A DNA stretch of 64,000 bases from contig NZ_CP039731.1 in the NCBI RefSeq assembly GCF_005155025.1, positions 930,001-994,000 of the forward strand, written 5' to 3'. Positions within the stretch are counted from its first letter, which is position 1, and every line of letters starts with the position of its first letter. Made by a program: the position numbers and the translations under genes. Below the pieces are notes generated by a model. It did no database searches. It saw only the letters and a list, made by a program, of their open reading frames with translations, and was not told the DNA's origin. This document shows positions 1 to 8,807 of the stretch, in pieces. This DNA is from Aquitalea aquatilis (GTDB taxonomy: Bacteria; Pseudomonadota; Gammaproteobacteria; Burkholderiales; Chromobacteriaceae).

Positions 1-584
1 GGGAAGAAATGCAGTTCGCCCACCAGGAAACTGACCATGCCTATTTGGCACTAAGCCAGGCACGCGAACGACTGCTGCGCTTTCAGAACCAGCATCGGGT
101 CATCAACCCGGTAGAGGAAGGCCAGGCGGCCAGCCGCATGATCGCAGAAATGGAAACCCGCCAGGCACAACAAGAAGCAGAACTGGACAATCTGCAGCGC
201 TATCTGCAGGCAGATGCTCCCCAGATCGAAGCCGCACGACATGCCCTGGGCGCATTGAAACAGCAAATCGAAAAGGAAAAGTCCAAGCTCAGCGCCCCCT
301 CCGGCAATCGCCTCAACCGCACCGCTGCCGAATATGCCGAACTCAAAGGACGGCTCGACTTTGCCGCCGATCTCTACAAGCTAGCACTGAACAGTCTGGA
401 AAAAGCCCGGGTCGATAGTGGCCGCAACATCAAAAGCCTAGCTGTTATTGCCACACCCAGCCTCGCAGAAGAGGCCGAATACCCGCAGCGCGCATGGTGG
501 CTGATCAGCGCCGCACTGGTACTGCTGCTGCTGTGCGGCACACTAAAACTGGCCAGCGCCATCATTGAAGACCATTACACCTAG
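1..584 (+). CDS. Capsule polysaccharide export inner-membrane protein, KpsE/CtrB-type (5' end missing)
   Basis: This is the C-terminal part of a polysaccharide co-polymerase-like protein that couples the capsule ABC transporter in the inner membrane to the outer-membrane export protein. The frame is open to the window edge (in-frame codons before the first Met at 9), so the true start lies outside. What is visible is a long charged coiled coil (roughly the first 130 residues, rich in Gln, Glu, Ala and Leu), then a family-typical PSLAEEAEYPQR stretch and one C-terminal membrane helix (AWWLISAALVLLLL). That order of periplasmic coiled coil followed by a second transmembrane helix is what KpsE/CtrB/BexC proteins show at their C-terminus. 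The gene ends 11 bases before the KpsD-like gene and is probably co-transcribed with it. The family call is firm from layout and context; the exact subfamily is not. Confidence 0.85.
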   Translation, partial: EEMQFAHQETDHAYLALSQARERLLRFQNQHRVINPVEEGQAASRMIAEMETRQAQQEAELDNLQRYLQADAPQIEAARHALGALKQQIEKEKSKLSAPSGNRLNRTAAEYAELKGRLDFAADLYKLALNSLEKARVDSGRNIKSLAVIATPSLAEEAEYPQRAWWLISAALVLLLLCGTLKLASAIIEDHYT

Positions 585-595
585 GCAACACACTC

Positions 596-2236
596 ATGCG
601 CACCTCATCCCAACACGCACGGACTACTGCGCTGCCCACCAGCCTCGCGCTACTGCTCGGTCTGGCATGGCTGGCTTCTGGAACAGCCGCCTTGGCCGCG
701 ACCAGTATTGAAAACGCTGCCACTACTCAAGCAGCCGCGGCTTATCCGGGGAAAGCAACTTCCAACATGTTTGGAGCGCAATTATTCGATGGTCATTTTA
801 GCCAGATACCAAGCAGCGGCTTCAATCCAGACTACCGGATCAGCCTGGGTGACCGTATCAATCTGCGCCTGTGGGGGGCATTTCCCTACGAAGGCCAATT
901 GCCAGTCGATCCGCAAGGCAATATTTTCATTCCCAATGTCGGCCCGGTTGCAGTGGCTGGCGTGCGTAATGCCGAACTGAACCCACACATCAGCCAACAG
1001 CTCGGCAAGGTATACAAATCCAATGTCCGCATGTACGCCAGCCTGGAGACGGCCCAGCCGGTCAAGGTCTTCGTCACCGGCTACGTCAAACAGCCAGGCC
1101 TCTATGGCGGCCTGGCGGCCGACAGCCCGCTCAGCTATCTGGACAAGGCTGGCGGCGTGGACAATGCCAGAGGCAGTTATGTGGATATTCGCATCTTGCG
1201 CGCCGGGCAATTGCGACTGCAGATCGATCTCTACCGTTTCCTACTGAACGGACAGCTGGATGTCACCCAGTTTGCCGATGGCGACGTGATCGTCGTCGGG
1301 CCGCGCCAGCATACCTTCTCCATGCGCGGCGAGGTGTACAACGCCTATGACTTCGAATTTCCCCACCCCAGCATCACGCTGCAGCAGGCCCTGGCCATGG
1401 CCAGGCCAAAACCTGGCGCCACCCACGTCAGCATTGTGCGTGGCCAGGGCAGCGCGCGCCGCAGCGAATACCACGCACTGGCTGCCATCGAGGGGCTGCA
1501 GCTGGAAGACGGCGACCAGCTAACCGTCACCGCCGACCGCTATGCCGGCACCATCCAGATCCGCGTGGAAGGAGCCCACTCCGGCGAACATGCCATCGTA
1601 CTGCCCTATGGGGCCAGCATGGCCGACATCCTTGCCCAACTGCGCGGCAACAGCATGTCACAAACTAATGCTCTGCAACTGTTTCGCCAATCCGTCGCCC
1701 AGCGACAGCAGGAAATGCTGGATGTCGCGCTCAACAAGCTGCAGGAAAGCGCACTTTCCGCCCGCTCAGCGACCAAGGAAGAGGCTGACTTGCGCAGCAA
1801 AGAAGCCGAACTGATTAGCAAATTCGTCGAACAAGCACGCAAAGTCACCCCTAAAGGGCAGGTGATTCTGAATGAAGAAAATCTGAGCAGCACTCTGCTG
1901 GAAGACGGCGACATTATTCGCATCCCGGAAAAAAGCAGCGTGGTGCAGGTACACGGCGAGGTGCTATTTCCCAATGCACTTGGCTGGCAACGCGGTCTGA
2001 GCGCAACAGACTATATCAAACGTGCAGGTGGCTTCATGCAAGAGCCGGACGATTCTCGCATTGTCATTATTCGGCAAAACGGAGCCGTCATTACCGACCG
2101 TAATCCCTCCATCCAGGCAGGCGATGAAATAATGGTATTACCAAAAATAGAAGCAAAAAATATTGAAATCACACGCAGCATAACTCAAATTTTGTATCAA
2201 ATTGCCGTCTCTGCCAAAGTAATATTCTCATTTTAA
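596..2236 (+). CDS. kpsD: KpsD-type outer-membrane capsule polysaccharide export protein
   Basis: This 546-residue protein has the size of E. coli KpsD (about 560). It would form the periplasmic/outer-membrane conduit for capsule export. The N-terminus is a signal peptide (hydrophobic core LALLLGLAWLASG, cleavage near ALA-AT) without a lipobox Cys, as in KpsD and unlike the lipoprotein Wza. Residues about 78-150 form the polysaccharide export domain (YRISLGDRINLRLWG, then QGNIFIPNVG). SLBB-type beta-grasp repeats follow near 165-210 (VTGYVKQPGLY, DKAGGV), near 250, and near 450-500 (VHGEVLFPNALGW, IKRAGGF). A Gln/Lys/Glu-rich helical stretch lies at about 360-410. ATG at 596 follows the preceding stop closely. 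Base composition turns AT-rich in the last 120 bases, leading into the AT-rich segment downstream. Confidence 0.88.
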   Translation: MRTSSQHARTTALPTSLALLLGLAWLASGTAALAATSIENAATTQAAAAYPGKATSNMFGAQLFDGHFSQIPSSGFNPDYRISLGDRINLRLWGAFPYEGQLPVDPQGNIFIPNVGPVAVAGVRNAELNPHISQQLGKVYKSNVRMYASLETAQPVKVFVTGYVKQPGLYGGLAADSPLSYLDKAGGVDNARGSYVDIRILRAGQLRLQIDLYRFLLNGQLDVTQFADGDVIVVGPRQHTFSMRGEVYNAYDFEFPHPSITLQQALAMARPKPGATHVSIVRGQGSARRSEYHALAAIEGLQLEDGDQLTVTADRYAGTIQIRVEGAHSGEHAIVLPYGASMADILAQLRGNSMSQTNALQLFRQSVAQRQQEMLDVALNKLQESALSARSATKEEADLRSKEAELISKFVEQARKVTPKGQVILNEENLSSTLLEDGDIIRIPEKSSVVQVHGEVLFPNALGWQRGLSATDYIKRAGGFMQEPDDSRIVIIRQNGAVITDRNPSIQAGDEIMVLPKIEAKNIEITRSITQILYQIAVSAKVIFSF

Positions 2237-2266
2237 AACTATATATTTCTATTATTGGAAATAAAC

Positions 2267-4489
2267 ATGAAACCATTTCAACTCAAAACAAATCACTCCC
2301 CTACCCTGCTTGAGGTGATTATCCCATTCCGTTGGACTGACAAACGCCCCGATCTACTTGATCGTTTAAACTATCCGCTGATGGATACACAGCGTCCTCA
2401 CTCTGTTCATTTCACCATCGCAGACGATGGCTCACCTCGTCACATCAGCAGAGAGCTGGAAAAAATATGCCAAAACCACGGATATAATTATCTGCATATT
2501 GAAAGCGAACTTGAACCAGTCTGCATGAGCAGAGCTCGCAATATTGGGGTGTGCGCCGTTCCATCTGAATTCATTATGTTTCAAGATGTTGACCTAATGC
2601 CCTACGATGGATTTTATAGCGATGTTCTCAATGAGATACAAATACAAAATTTAACCAACAATGCTTCCCTTTTCTTAATGTTCGGTGTTATTTACCTTAC
2701 ACAATCTGCCACCGAACTTTATTACACCACTCCCAGTCATCTGCGTAAAAATCTGTTTATCCAACATCTTCTTAACGAAAATACTCATTACATAGAAAAA
2801 TTTTCCACCGGAACATCCGTCACCGTATTCAACCGGAATTACTATCTATCACGAGGTGGCTACGATGAAGATTTCATTGAGTGGGGCTATGAGGATATTG
2901 AGTTCAATACGCGTTGCATTCGGGCATCACGCTACTTCCCTCTCCCGGAAAATTTTCTCACCGATAATCAGTCATTCCGTCACATAAACCGCTACCAGGG
3001 GTGGAAAAGCATTTATAGACTTTTTGGCGATATTACTTTTCAAAAAGGAATTGTTTTATTTCATTCCTGGCATGCCATTGATGGCCATTCCGGTTACATG
3101 AAACGAAAAGCTATAAACAAGCAACTATTTGAAGAAAAAGTAAAAAAATTCAGCTCGCGGGGAGAAGAACCACCCCCTCTTGCCGCACTAGACAAGGGAA
3201 AGACATTATGTTTTTCCTTGACAAATCCTTTTATCTACAACAAAAAAACCGCACCTCTCCTTGGCGAAATATTTTACGAAGATGAAAATAATTTCACCCC
3301 AGAAATATTGATTTCGTATATTAAAAAACACGATATAACTCGAATACTATTTCATAATCCATATGCAAACGAACACCGCCAAAAATTATTTAATACCATA
3401 AAAAATAACAATATTAAATTTATAATCGCCGAGCGAGGTGCATTACGCAATTCGGTATTTTTTGATGACACCGGCTTCAATGCAGATAGCAAAAAATTCG
3501 ACGAAGATATTTGGAACGTACCGATCACAAAAAATGAACAGGATTATATTCGTAATTATATTATTGAAGAAAAAACACTGGATGAATCACTGGAAAAGCA
3601 AGCTGCGTTACTCGGCATAGAGGCAACAAGAAAAAAATTAATGCTGCCGCGACATAAAAAAATCATCTTCATCCCACTACAAAGACCAAGTGACACGGTC
3701 ATTCTCCATTTCTGTAAAAAAATAGGGGGATATGAAGGATTTATTGAACTCATCAGAAATGCGATATCTCAGCTCAATGATGAATATGTCTTTGTTATCA
3801 AAAAACATCCTCTGGAAGATGAAACCCCCGACCTGCCTGGTGCAATATTTGCGAATAACATCAACATCAAGGACTTGCTTGCCATTAGTTCAGCAGTGCT
3901 TCTCATCAACTCGGGGGTTGGGATACTGGGCATGCTCTATGAAAAACCTGTTTTATTAGCCGGTGATGCATTTTATGGATCTCCGCTACTCACCCATCAG
4001 GTCAGAACTGTTAGTGATATTGAAGATGGATTGAAAAATTTTCAGCCACACCAAGAAACCATTTTACGGTTTTTGAAATATCTAATCATGGACTATTACT
4101 CATTTGGTCACTTTCAAACCCGTGAAATACCGTGGAAAGACACTGGCCGTATGACTATTACAACATCGATTGATTTTTACCAAATAAGAATACCTGGGCA
4201 ACCGGGAATAAATTATTACCCACAAGAAAAAACCGTTCCACAAAGCTCAATTTTATTTGATCGATACCGCACGCCAAAGCTAGCTCCCCCACACCCGCAG
4301 CCTATCATAGCGGAAAAGCCCAGCATTAGTATACAACCCAAAAAAATTACGCACGAAATAGAAAAATCAATGATTAAACCCTTACCTTCCACTCGTGCGC
4401 GTAAAATAAAAAAATTGCGAGAAGATCCTAGATCATTCCTCTTAGATTCTCGTTATCGGCTACTGAATTTACTTGGAAAAATACTCTGA
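2267..4489 (+). CDS. Bifunctional capsule glycosyltransferase: GT-A domain fused to a KpsS/KpsC-like domain
   Basis: This is a 740-residue protein with two apparent catalytic halves. Residues about 12-290 look like a family 2/galactosyltransferase-type GT-A domain: VIIPFRW start, SRARNIGV, a DVD metal motif (107-109), and GGYDEDF followed by WGYEDIEF (about 197-213), typical of capsule-polymerising enzymes. Residues about 310-640 resemble the capsule Kdo-transferase domain of KpsS and KpsC. AERGALR and GFNADS match EEGYLR and GVNARS of the KpsS in this window, KKHP matches KHHP, and INSGVG...KPV...AFYGSPLLT matches its INSTVG...KPV...ALYDMPGLT. A basic Pro-rich linker leads to a C-terminal KIKKLREDPRSFLLDS tail. 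ATG at 2267 has GGAA six bases upstream; an upstream in-frame TTG at 2255 has no such site. The stop overlaps the next ATG by one base. The gene is far more AT-rich than its flanks. The sugars transferred are unknown. Confidence 0.8.
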   Translation: MKPFQLKTNHSPTLLEVIIPFRWTDKRPDLLDRLNYPLMDTQRPHSVHFTIADDGSPRHISRELEKICQNHGYNYLHIESELEPVCMSRARNIGVCAVPSEFIMFQDVDLMPYDGFYSDVLNEIQIQNLTNNASLFLMFGVIYLTQSATELYYTTPSHLRKNLFIQHLLNENTHYIEKFSTGTSVTVFNRNYYLSRGGYDEDFIEWGYEDIEFNTRCIRASRYFPLPENFLTDNQSFRHINRYQGWKSIYRLFGDITFQKGIVLFHSWHAIDGHSGYMKRKAINKQLFEEKVKKFSSRGEEPPPLAALDKGKTLCFSLTNPFIYNKKTAPLLGEIFYEDENNFTPEILISYIKKHDITRILFHNPYANEHRQKLFNTIKNNNIKFIIAERGALRNSVFFDDTGFNADSKKFDEDIWNVPITKNEQDYIRNYIIEEKTLDESLEKQAALLGIEATRKKLMLPRHKKIIFIPLQRPSDTVILHFCKKIGGYEGFIELIRNAISQLNDEYVFVIKKHPLEDETPDLPGAIFANNINIKDLLAISSAVLLINSGVGILGMLYEKPVLLAGDAFYGSPLLTHQVRTVSDIEDGLKNFQPHQETILRFLKYLIMDYYSFGHFQTREIPWKDTGRMTITTSIDFYQIRIPGQPGINYYPQEKTVPQSSILFDRYRTPKLAPPHPQPIIAEKPSISIQPKKITHEIEKSMIKPLPSTRARKIKKLREDPRSFLLDSRYRLLNLLGKIL

Positions 4490-5094
4490 TGGCAAACATC
4501 TCAATGCTTGGGCTTGGCAATGAAATTAACAGTTCAACGGTGCTAGACAATCAACAAAATCTCAATATCAAGATAAAAGGAGATAACAATAAAATTCTCA
4601 TTGGTAGCAAATGTGAATTAAACGGGTTAAATATACAAATTGAAAGCAATGAAAATGTATTGCACATTGGAAACTCATGCCGACTAAAAGGCTGCTTCAT
4701 CATGAAACTGGCCAATGGCAATCAAATAAATATTGGCCAAAGTTGCACCATGGGTGGTGCCAATTTAATCTGCGGGGAAGGAAGTAGCATTTTTATTGGC
4801 GCAGACTGCATGCTGTCCTGGGGAATTGAAATACGTTCCACCGACTCACATGCCATTTTTCAATCCAGTGACGGAAAGCGAATTAATCCAGCAGCGGATA
4901 TCCGCGTGGAAAGCCATGTATGGATTGGTGCACACTGCACCATACTCAAGGGCAGCCATATCGGAAGTAATTGCGTTGTGGGGATTCATTCTCTGGTATG
5001 TGACACCTTTCCCGACAGTGGCCAGATTATAGCGGGCATTCCTGCACGCCCGATTCGACAAGGCATCAACTGGGACAGACGCTTGCTGGGATGA
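4489..5094 (+). CDS. Left-handed beta-helix (hexapeptide) acyltransferase of the capsule locus
   Basis: This 201-residue protein is built almost entirely from hexapeptide-type repeats: recurring [IV]G or IxIG steps such as NKILIGSKCEL, NVLHIGNSCRL, NQINIGQSCTM and SSIFIGADCML. It ends in the usual VWIGAHCTILKGSHIGSNCVVG coil and the IIAGIPARPIR exit typical of the WbbJ/maltose O-acetyltransferase group. The STDSH near residue 118 is a good candidate for the active-site His loop. By family it should acetylate a capsule sugar using acetyl-CoA; neither substrate nor acyl donor can be read from sequence. It overlaps the upstream glycosyltransferase by one base (TGATG) and kpsC by four (ATGA), so the three are translationally coupled. 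It shares the AT-rich composition of the upstream gene, which suggests the pair arrived together. Confidence 0.85.
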   Translation: MANISMLGLGNEINSSTVLDNQQNLNIKIKGDNNKILIGSKCELNGLNIQIESNENVLHIGNSCRLKGCFIMKLANGNQINIGQSCTMGGANLICGEGSSIFIGADCMLSWGIEIRSTDSHAIFQSSDGKRINPAADIRVESHVWIGAHCTILKGSHIGSNCVVGIHSLVCDTFPDSGQIIAGIPARPIRQGINWDRRLLG

Positions 5095-7244
5095 CTCGGA
5101 AAACATATCCATGCAGCGCCGGTATCGCCATCCGCTCGTGGCGGCTGTTCAACTTGCCCAGGCTGGAAATACTGCTGCAACAGCCCTGTTACTGGTGCCC
5201 TCTTGGCACACAAGATGGGCAGCCCCACCGTACCTGGGCAGCTTGGGGGCATAGACCGGCTACCAAACAGCTACGTTTGCATGCCAAGCGCCGTAGCGGG
5301 AGCTATCTGGCACTGGAAGATGGTTTCATCCGTTCGCTGGGGCTAGGTGCACAAGGTTATCCACCTTGGTCCATCGTGGCAGATGATCTGGGGATTTACT
5401 ATGACGCCAGCCAACCGTCACGGCTGGAGATATTGGTCAGACAATTGGCAGCTGACTGCCAGAACACCGCAGAGCCGGAACGACAGGCAGCAGCCCATGT
5501 GCTATTGCACAATGCGCAGCACGGCATGGCCTTGTTGCTAGCTTACCGCTTGTCCAAATACAACCATGCGCCTGACTTCTTGCCACCGGTGGGCTGGCAG
5601 CACGACGCGGTACTGGTAGTCGACCAGACCGTAGGGGATAGGTCTGTACGTTACGGCAATGCAGATGCTGACACTTTCCGACAAATGTTGCGCACCGCCG
5701 TGCAAGAAAACCCGACGAAACAGATCTGGATAAAAACGCATCCAGATGTACTATGTGGCAAGAAACAGGGCTATCTCACCCGGCTAGCCGGAATGGAAGA
5801 ACGTGTGCAGCTGCTTGGCGTTGATGCCAATCCACTCACGCTACTGCCGCATATAGCGCAGGTTTACACCGTCTGTTCGCAGCTCGGCTTCGAGGCCTTG
5901 CTCTGCAACAAACCCGTGGTGACCTTCGGCCAGCCTTGGTACGCCGGCTGGGGCCTGAGCGATGATCGCCATCCTTTGGCCGCCGATCTGGCCAAACGGC
6001 GGGGAGCGGCAACACTGCAGCAATTATTTGCCGCCTCCTATCTGCAGTATTGCCGCTATGTGAATCCAAGCACGGGTGGCCTAGGCACACTATTTGATGT
6101 CATCCATCATTTGCAGCGCCAAAAAGCAATCAATGATCGCCTACGCGGGGAATTGGTCTGTATCGGCATGAGCTGGTGGAAGCGGGCAGTGCTCGCCCCT
6201 TTCCTACGGCAGCCCTCCTGCACAGTGCGTTTTGTCCGATCGGCCAAAGCGCTACAGTATTTACCCATGCAGCCAATGCGCAAGATCGCGGTATGGGGCA
6301 GCGGCCAGGCTGACATTCTGCATCTGGCGCAAGAGCGAAACTGGCCGCTGCTGCGGATAGAAGATGGGTTCATCCGTTCGGTGGGTTTAGGTTCAAACCT
6401 CACTCCACCGTTATCGCTGGCACTGGATGATGAGGGCATATATTTCGACCCACGCCAGCCATCTCGCCTGGAAACGCTGCTGGCCACGCAGCAGTTTGCA
6501 GACATGGATCTAGCAGAGGCAGAAGCACTACGGGCACAACTGCTCCGTGCCGGGCTTGGCAAATACAATGTTGGTCAGGATGCATTACAGCTACCCCTGC
6601 CCAGGCCCGCTGTCGTCATTCTGGTGGTGGGGCAAGTGGAAGACGATGCCTCGATTTGCAACGGATCGCCATGGATACAGACCAATCTTGCTCTGCTCAA
6701 GTCGGTACGGCTGACATACCCAACAGCGTTCATCGTTTACAAACCACATCCCGATGTCGTCAGTGGCAATCGCATTGGCAGCATCACAGCTAAAGACAGT
6801 GACAGCCTGGCTGACATGGTCACGACGCAGTGCGATATGCATCTCTGTTTACAGCAGGTGGACCAAGTTCACACCATGACCTCGCTCGCGGGTTTTGAAG
6901 CATTGCTGCGTGGTAAGCGCGTGGTTTGCTATGGTCTACCCTTTTATGCTGGCTGGGGCCTGACCCAGGATGTATTCGCCAATGTCCCGCTGGCGAGTGG
7001 CACGCCTCATCCGGCCTGGAAACGTCGTGCCAGACGCCTGGCACTGAGCGAGCTGATTGCAGCTAGCCTGTTGCTCTATCCCTGTTATATCGATCCCGTC
7101 AGCGGCGATGCCATCTCGCCCAGCCAGGCCGCCACTCTGCTTGCCCACCAAAAGACTGACAAAACAGCGACACGCCTACATGGCAACTGGCTTTCCAAGC
7201 AGCTTGGCAAACTGCGCATGCTATGGCGCAGTGTCATGCGCTGA
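5091..7244 (+). CDS. kpsC: KpsC-type capsule beta-Kdo transferase (tandem GT domains)
   Basis: KpsC/LipA proteins build the poly-Kdo linker on the phosphatidylglycerol anchor of ABC-exported capsules. The 717-residue product has the internal duplication expected of the family. EDGFIRS occurs at about 76 and again at about 424. KTHPDV (about 215) is matched by KPHPDV (about 550). GFEALLCNKPVVTFG...YAGWGLS is mirrored by GFEALLRGKRVVCYG...YAGWGLT. Length is slightly above E. coli KpsC (about 675). The ATG overlaps the stop of the acyltransferase (ATGA). GC content returns to the high level of the chromosome here, marking the right edge of the AT-rich segment. Confidence in the family is high; enzymatic specificity is taken from the family. 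Confidence 0.93.
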   Translation: MTRKTYPCSAGIAIRSWRLFNLPRLEILLQQPCYWCPLGTQDGQPHRTWAAWGHRPATKQLRLHAKRRSGSYLALEDGFIRSLGLGAQGYPPWSIVADDLGIYYDASQPSRLEILVRQLAADCQNTAEPERQAAAHVLLHNAQHGMALLLAYRLSKYNHAPDFLPPVGWQHDAVLVVDQTVGDRSVRYGNADADTFRQMLRTAVQENPTKQIWIKTHPDVLCGKKQGYLTRLAGMEERVQLLGVDANPLTLLPHIAQVYTVCSQLGFEALLCNKPVVTFGQPWYAGWGLSDDRHPLAADLAKRRGAATLQQLFAASYLQYCRYVNPSTGGLGTLFDVIHHLQRQKAINDRLRGELVCIGMSWWKRAVLAPFLRQPSCTVRFVRSAKALQYLPMQPMRKIAVWGSGQADILHLAQERNWPLLRIEDGFIRSVGLGSNLTPPLSLALDDEGIYFDPRQPSRLETLLATQQFADMDLAEAEALRAQLLRAGLGKYNVGQDALQLPLPRPAVVILVVGQVEDDASICNGSPWIQTNLALLKSVRLTYPTAFIVYKPHPDVVSGNRIGSITAKDSDSLADMVTTQCDMHLCLQQVDQVHTMTSLAGFEALLRGKRVVCYGLPFYAGWGLTQDVFANVPLASGTPHPAWKRRARRLALSELIAASLLLYPCYIDPVSGDAISPSQAATLLAHQKTDKTATRLHGNWLSKQLGKLRMLWRSVMR

Positions 7245-7382
7245 CCACGACCGGCATATCCAGCAGCTGCTTGATGAATATCGTCGCATATCCAGGAGTT
7301 TTCCTGCTCTCCAACCAGTATCCGGTAACAGATTCGCTCTGCATTTTCGGTTGTACTTAAGCTACCTGAGGCACCAAGACGC

Positions 7383-8807
7383 ATGCCTCGGGGCAAGGTA
7401 TTCGAAACCGTGCAGGAGCCGCGCTTGCCGCCCAACGATTTATCCCCACCCAGCCCGACACCACCTCCCGACCCTATCACCACGGTAAGGGGTACTTCTT
7501 CTTCACAGCCAGTGGCGACGACGCATGTTCCTGCACTACAGGCCCTGCTCAGACACAGGAGAATCCTGTTGCTGCAAGGGCCAATGGGCTTTTTCTTTTA
7601 CCAGTTTGCTTACTGGCTGCAACAACACAAGTGCATGGTTTACCGCGTGTTGTTCAATGGTGGTGACTGGCTGTTTTATGGCAACCAGCAGGCGGAACAT
7701 TACTGCGGTAAACCCGAAGAATTTGCCATCTGGTTGCACGCCTATCTGGCAGAACGGGGCATTGAGGCCATCGTCTGCTTCGGAGACTGTCGCCAATACC
7801 ACCAGACTGCCGCAGCCATCGCCAGACAGTGCCATCTGGCATTCTATGTGTTTGAGGAAGGGTATCTGCGGCCAGACTACATCACTCTGGAAAAAGACGG
7901 CGTCAATGCACGCTCATCGCTGGCCGGGTATTCCGCTGCGCTCACGACTCCAGCTCTGGGCGAACATCATCCGGCCAAACCGGTTAACGCGTCTTATCCG
8001 CGCATGGCCATGTCGGCGATGGCGTATTACGGTGCCTGCTGGCTGCTGCATTGGCGCTATCCGCATTATGAGCACCACAAACCACTCCTGCCCGTGCCGG
8101 AAGCATGGCGATGGATGCGCTCAGGCCTGCGTAAAATGCTCTACCTCCTTACCGAATACCGGCTGCGCCGCGACATGCTGGGTCTGCGGCAGAATCGATT
8201 CTTTCTGGTCGCCCTGCAAGTATTCAATGACAGCCAGGTGCGACATCACAGCAGCTACGGCGATGTGCAGGAATTCATTCGCGAGGTCATCACCTCGTTT
8301 GCTCGCCATGCAGCGCATGATCACCACCTGCTGCTGAAGCACCACCCGATGGACCGGGGGCATCGGCAGTATCGGCAGCAGATACGCCAGATCGCGCTAC
8401 AGCTGGGCGTCTGCCAGCGTGTGCATTATCTGCATGATGCCCATCTACCCTCGTTGCTCAAGGCCAGTCGAGGGGTGATTACCATCAACAGTACAGTCGG
8501 ACTGTCCGCTCTATATCACGGTAAACCCGTCATCACCCTGGGTAGCGCGCTGTATGACATGCCGGGGCTAACTGCGCAGTGCCCGCTAGCTGAATTCTGG
8601 CAACGGGCACCGGTACCAGACCCGCAACGCTACCGACAGCTACGTCGGTCATTGCTGCACCATACCCAATTGAATGGCTCTTTTTATGGTGCCTGCCACT
8701 GGATGGCTTCTCCGGCAGGCTCAGCTCCGGCATCACCTCGTCATCGCGTCAGATTCATTCTGACCATGCTGGCTGTGCTGGCCTGTCAGTTGCTGTGGCC
8801 GACCTGA
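7383..8807 (+). CDS. kpsS: KpsS-type capsule beta-Kdo transferase
   Basis: KpsS/LipB adds the first Kdo residue of the capsule linker to lyso-phosphatidylglycerol in E. coli. Motifs seen: ILLLQGPMGFFFYQFAYWL near the start of the conserved part, EEGYLRPDYITLE with GVNARSS, KHHPMDRG, and NSTVGLSALYHGKPVITLG with ALYDMPGLT. These are the family signatures. The frame allows 474 residues from ATG 7383 (GAGG 11 bases upstream), but the first 50 residues are Pro/Ser/Thr-rich and not family-like. GTG at 7512 would give a product closer to the usual length of about 390-430, so the start is uncertain. A 138-base gap separates it from kpsC. A short hydrophobic helix (FILTMLAVLACQLLW) lies at the very C-terminus, which is not typical. 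Confidence 0.9.
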   Translation: MPRGKVFETVQEPRLPPNDLSPPSPTPPPDPITTVRGTSSSQPVATTHVPALQALLRHRRILLLQGPMGFFFYQFAYWLQQHKCMVYRVLFNGGDWLFYGNQQAEHYCGKPEEFAIWLHAYLAERGIEAIVCFGDCRQYHQTAAAIARQCHLAFYVFEEGYLRPDYITLEKDGVNARSSLAGYSAALTTPALGEHHPAKPVNASYPRMAMSAMAYYGACWLLHWRYPHYEHHKPLLPVPEAWRWMRSGLRKMLYLLTEYRLRRDMLGLRQNRFFLVALQVFNDSQVRHHSSYGDVQEFIREVITSFARHAAHDHHLLLKHHPMDRGHRQYRQQIRQIALQLGVCQRVHYLHDAHLPSLLKASRGVITINSTVGLSALYHGKPVITLGSALYDMPGLTAQCPLAEFWQRAPVPDPQRYRQLRRSLLHHTQLNGSFYGACHWMASPAGSAPASPRHRVRFILTMLAVLACQLLWPT

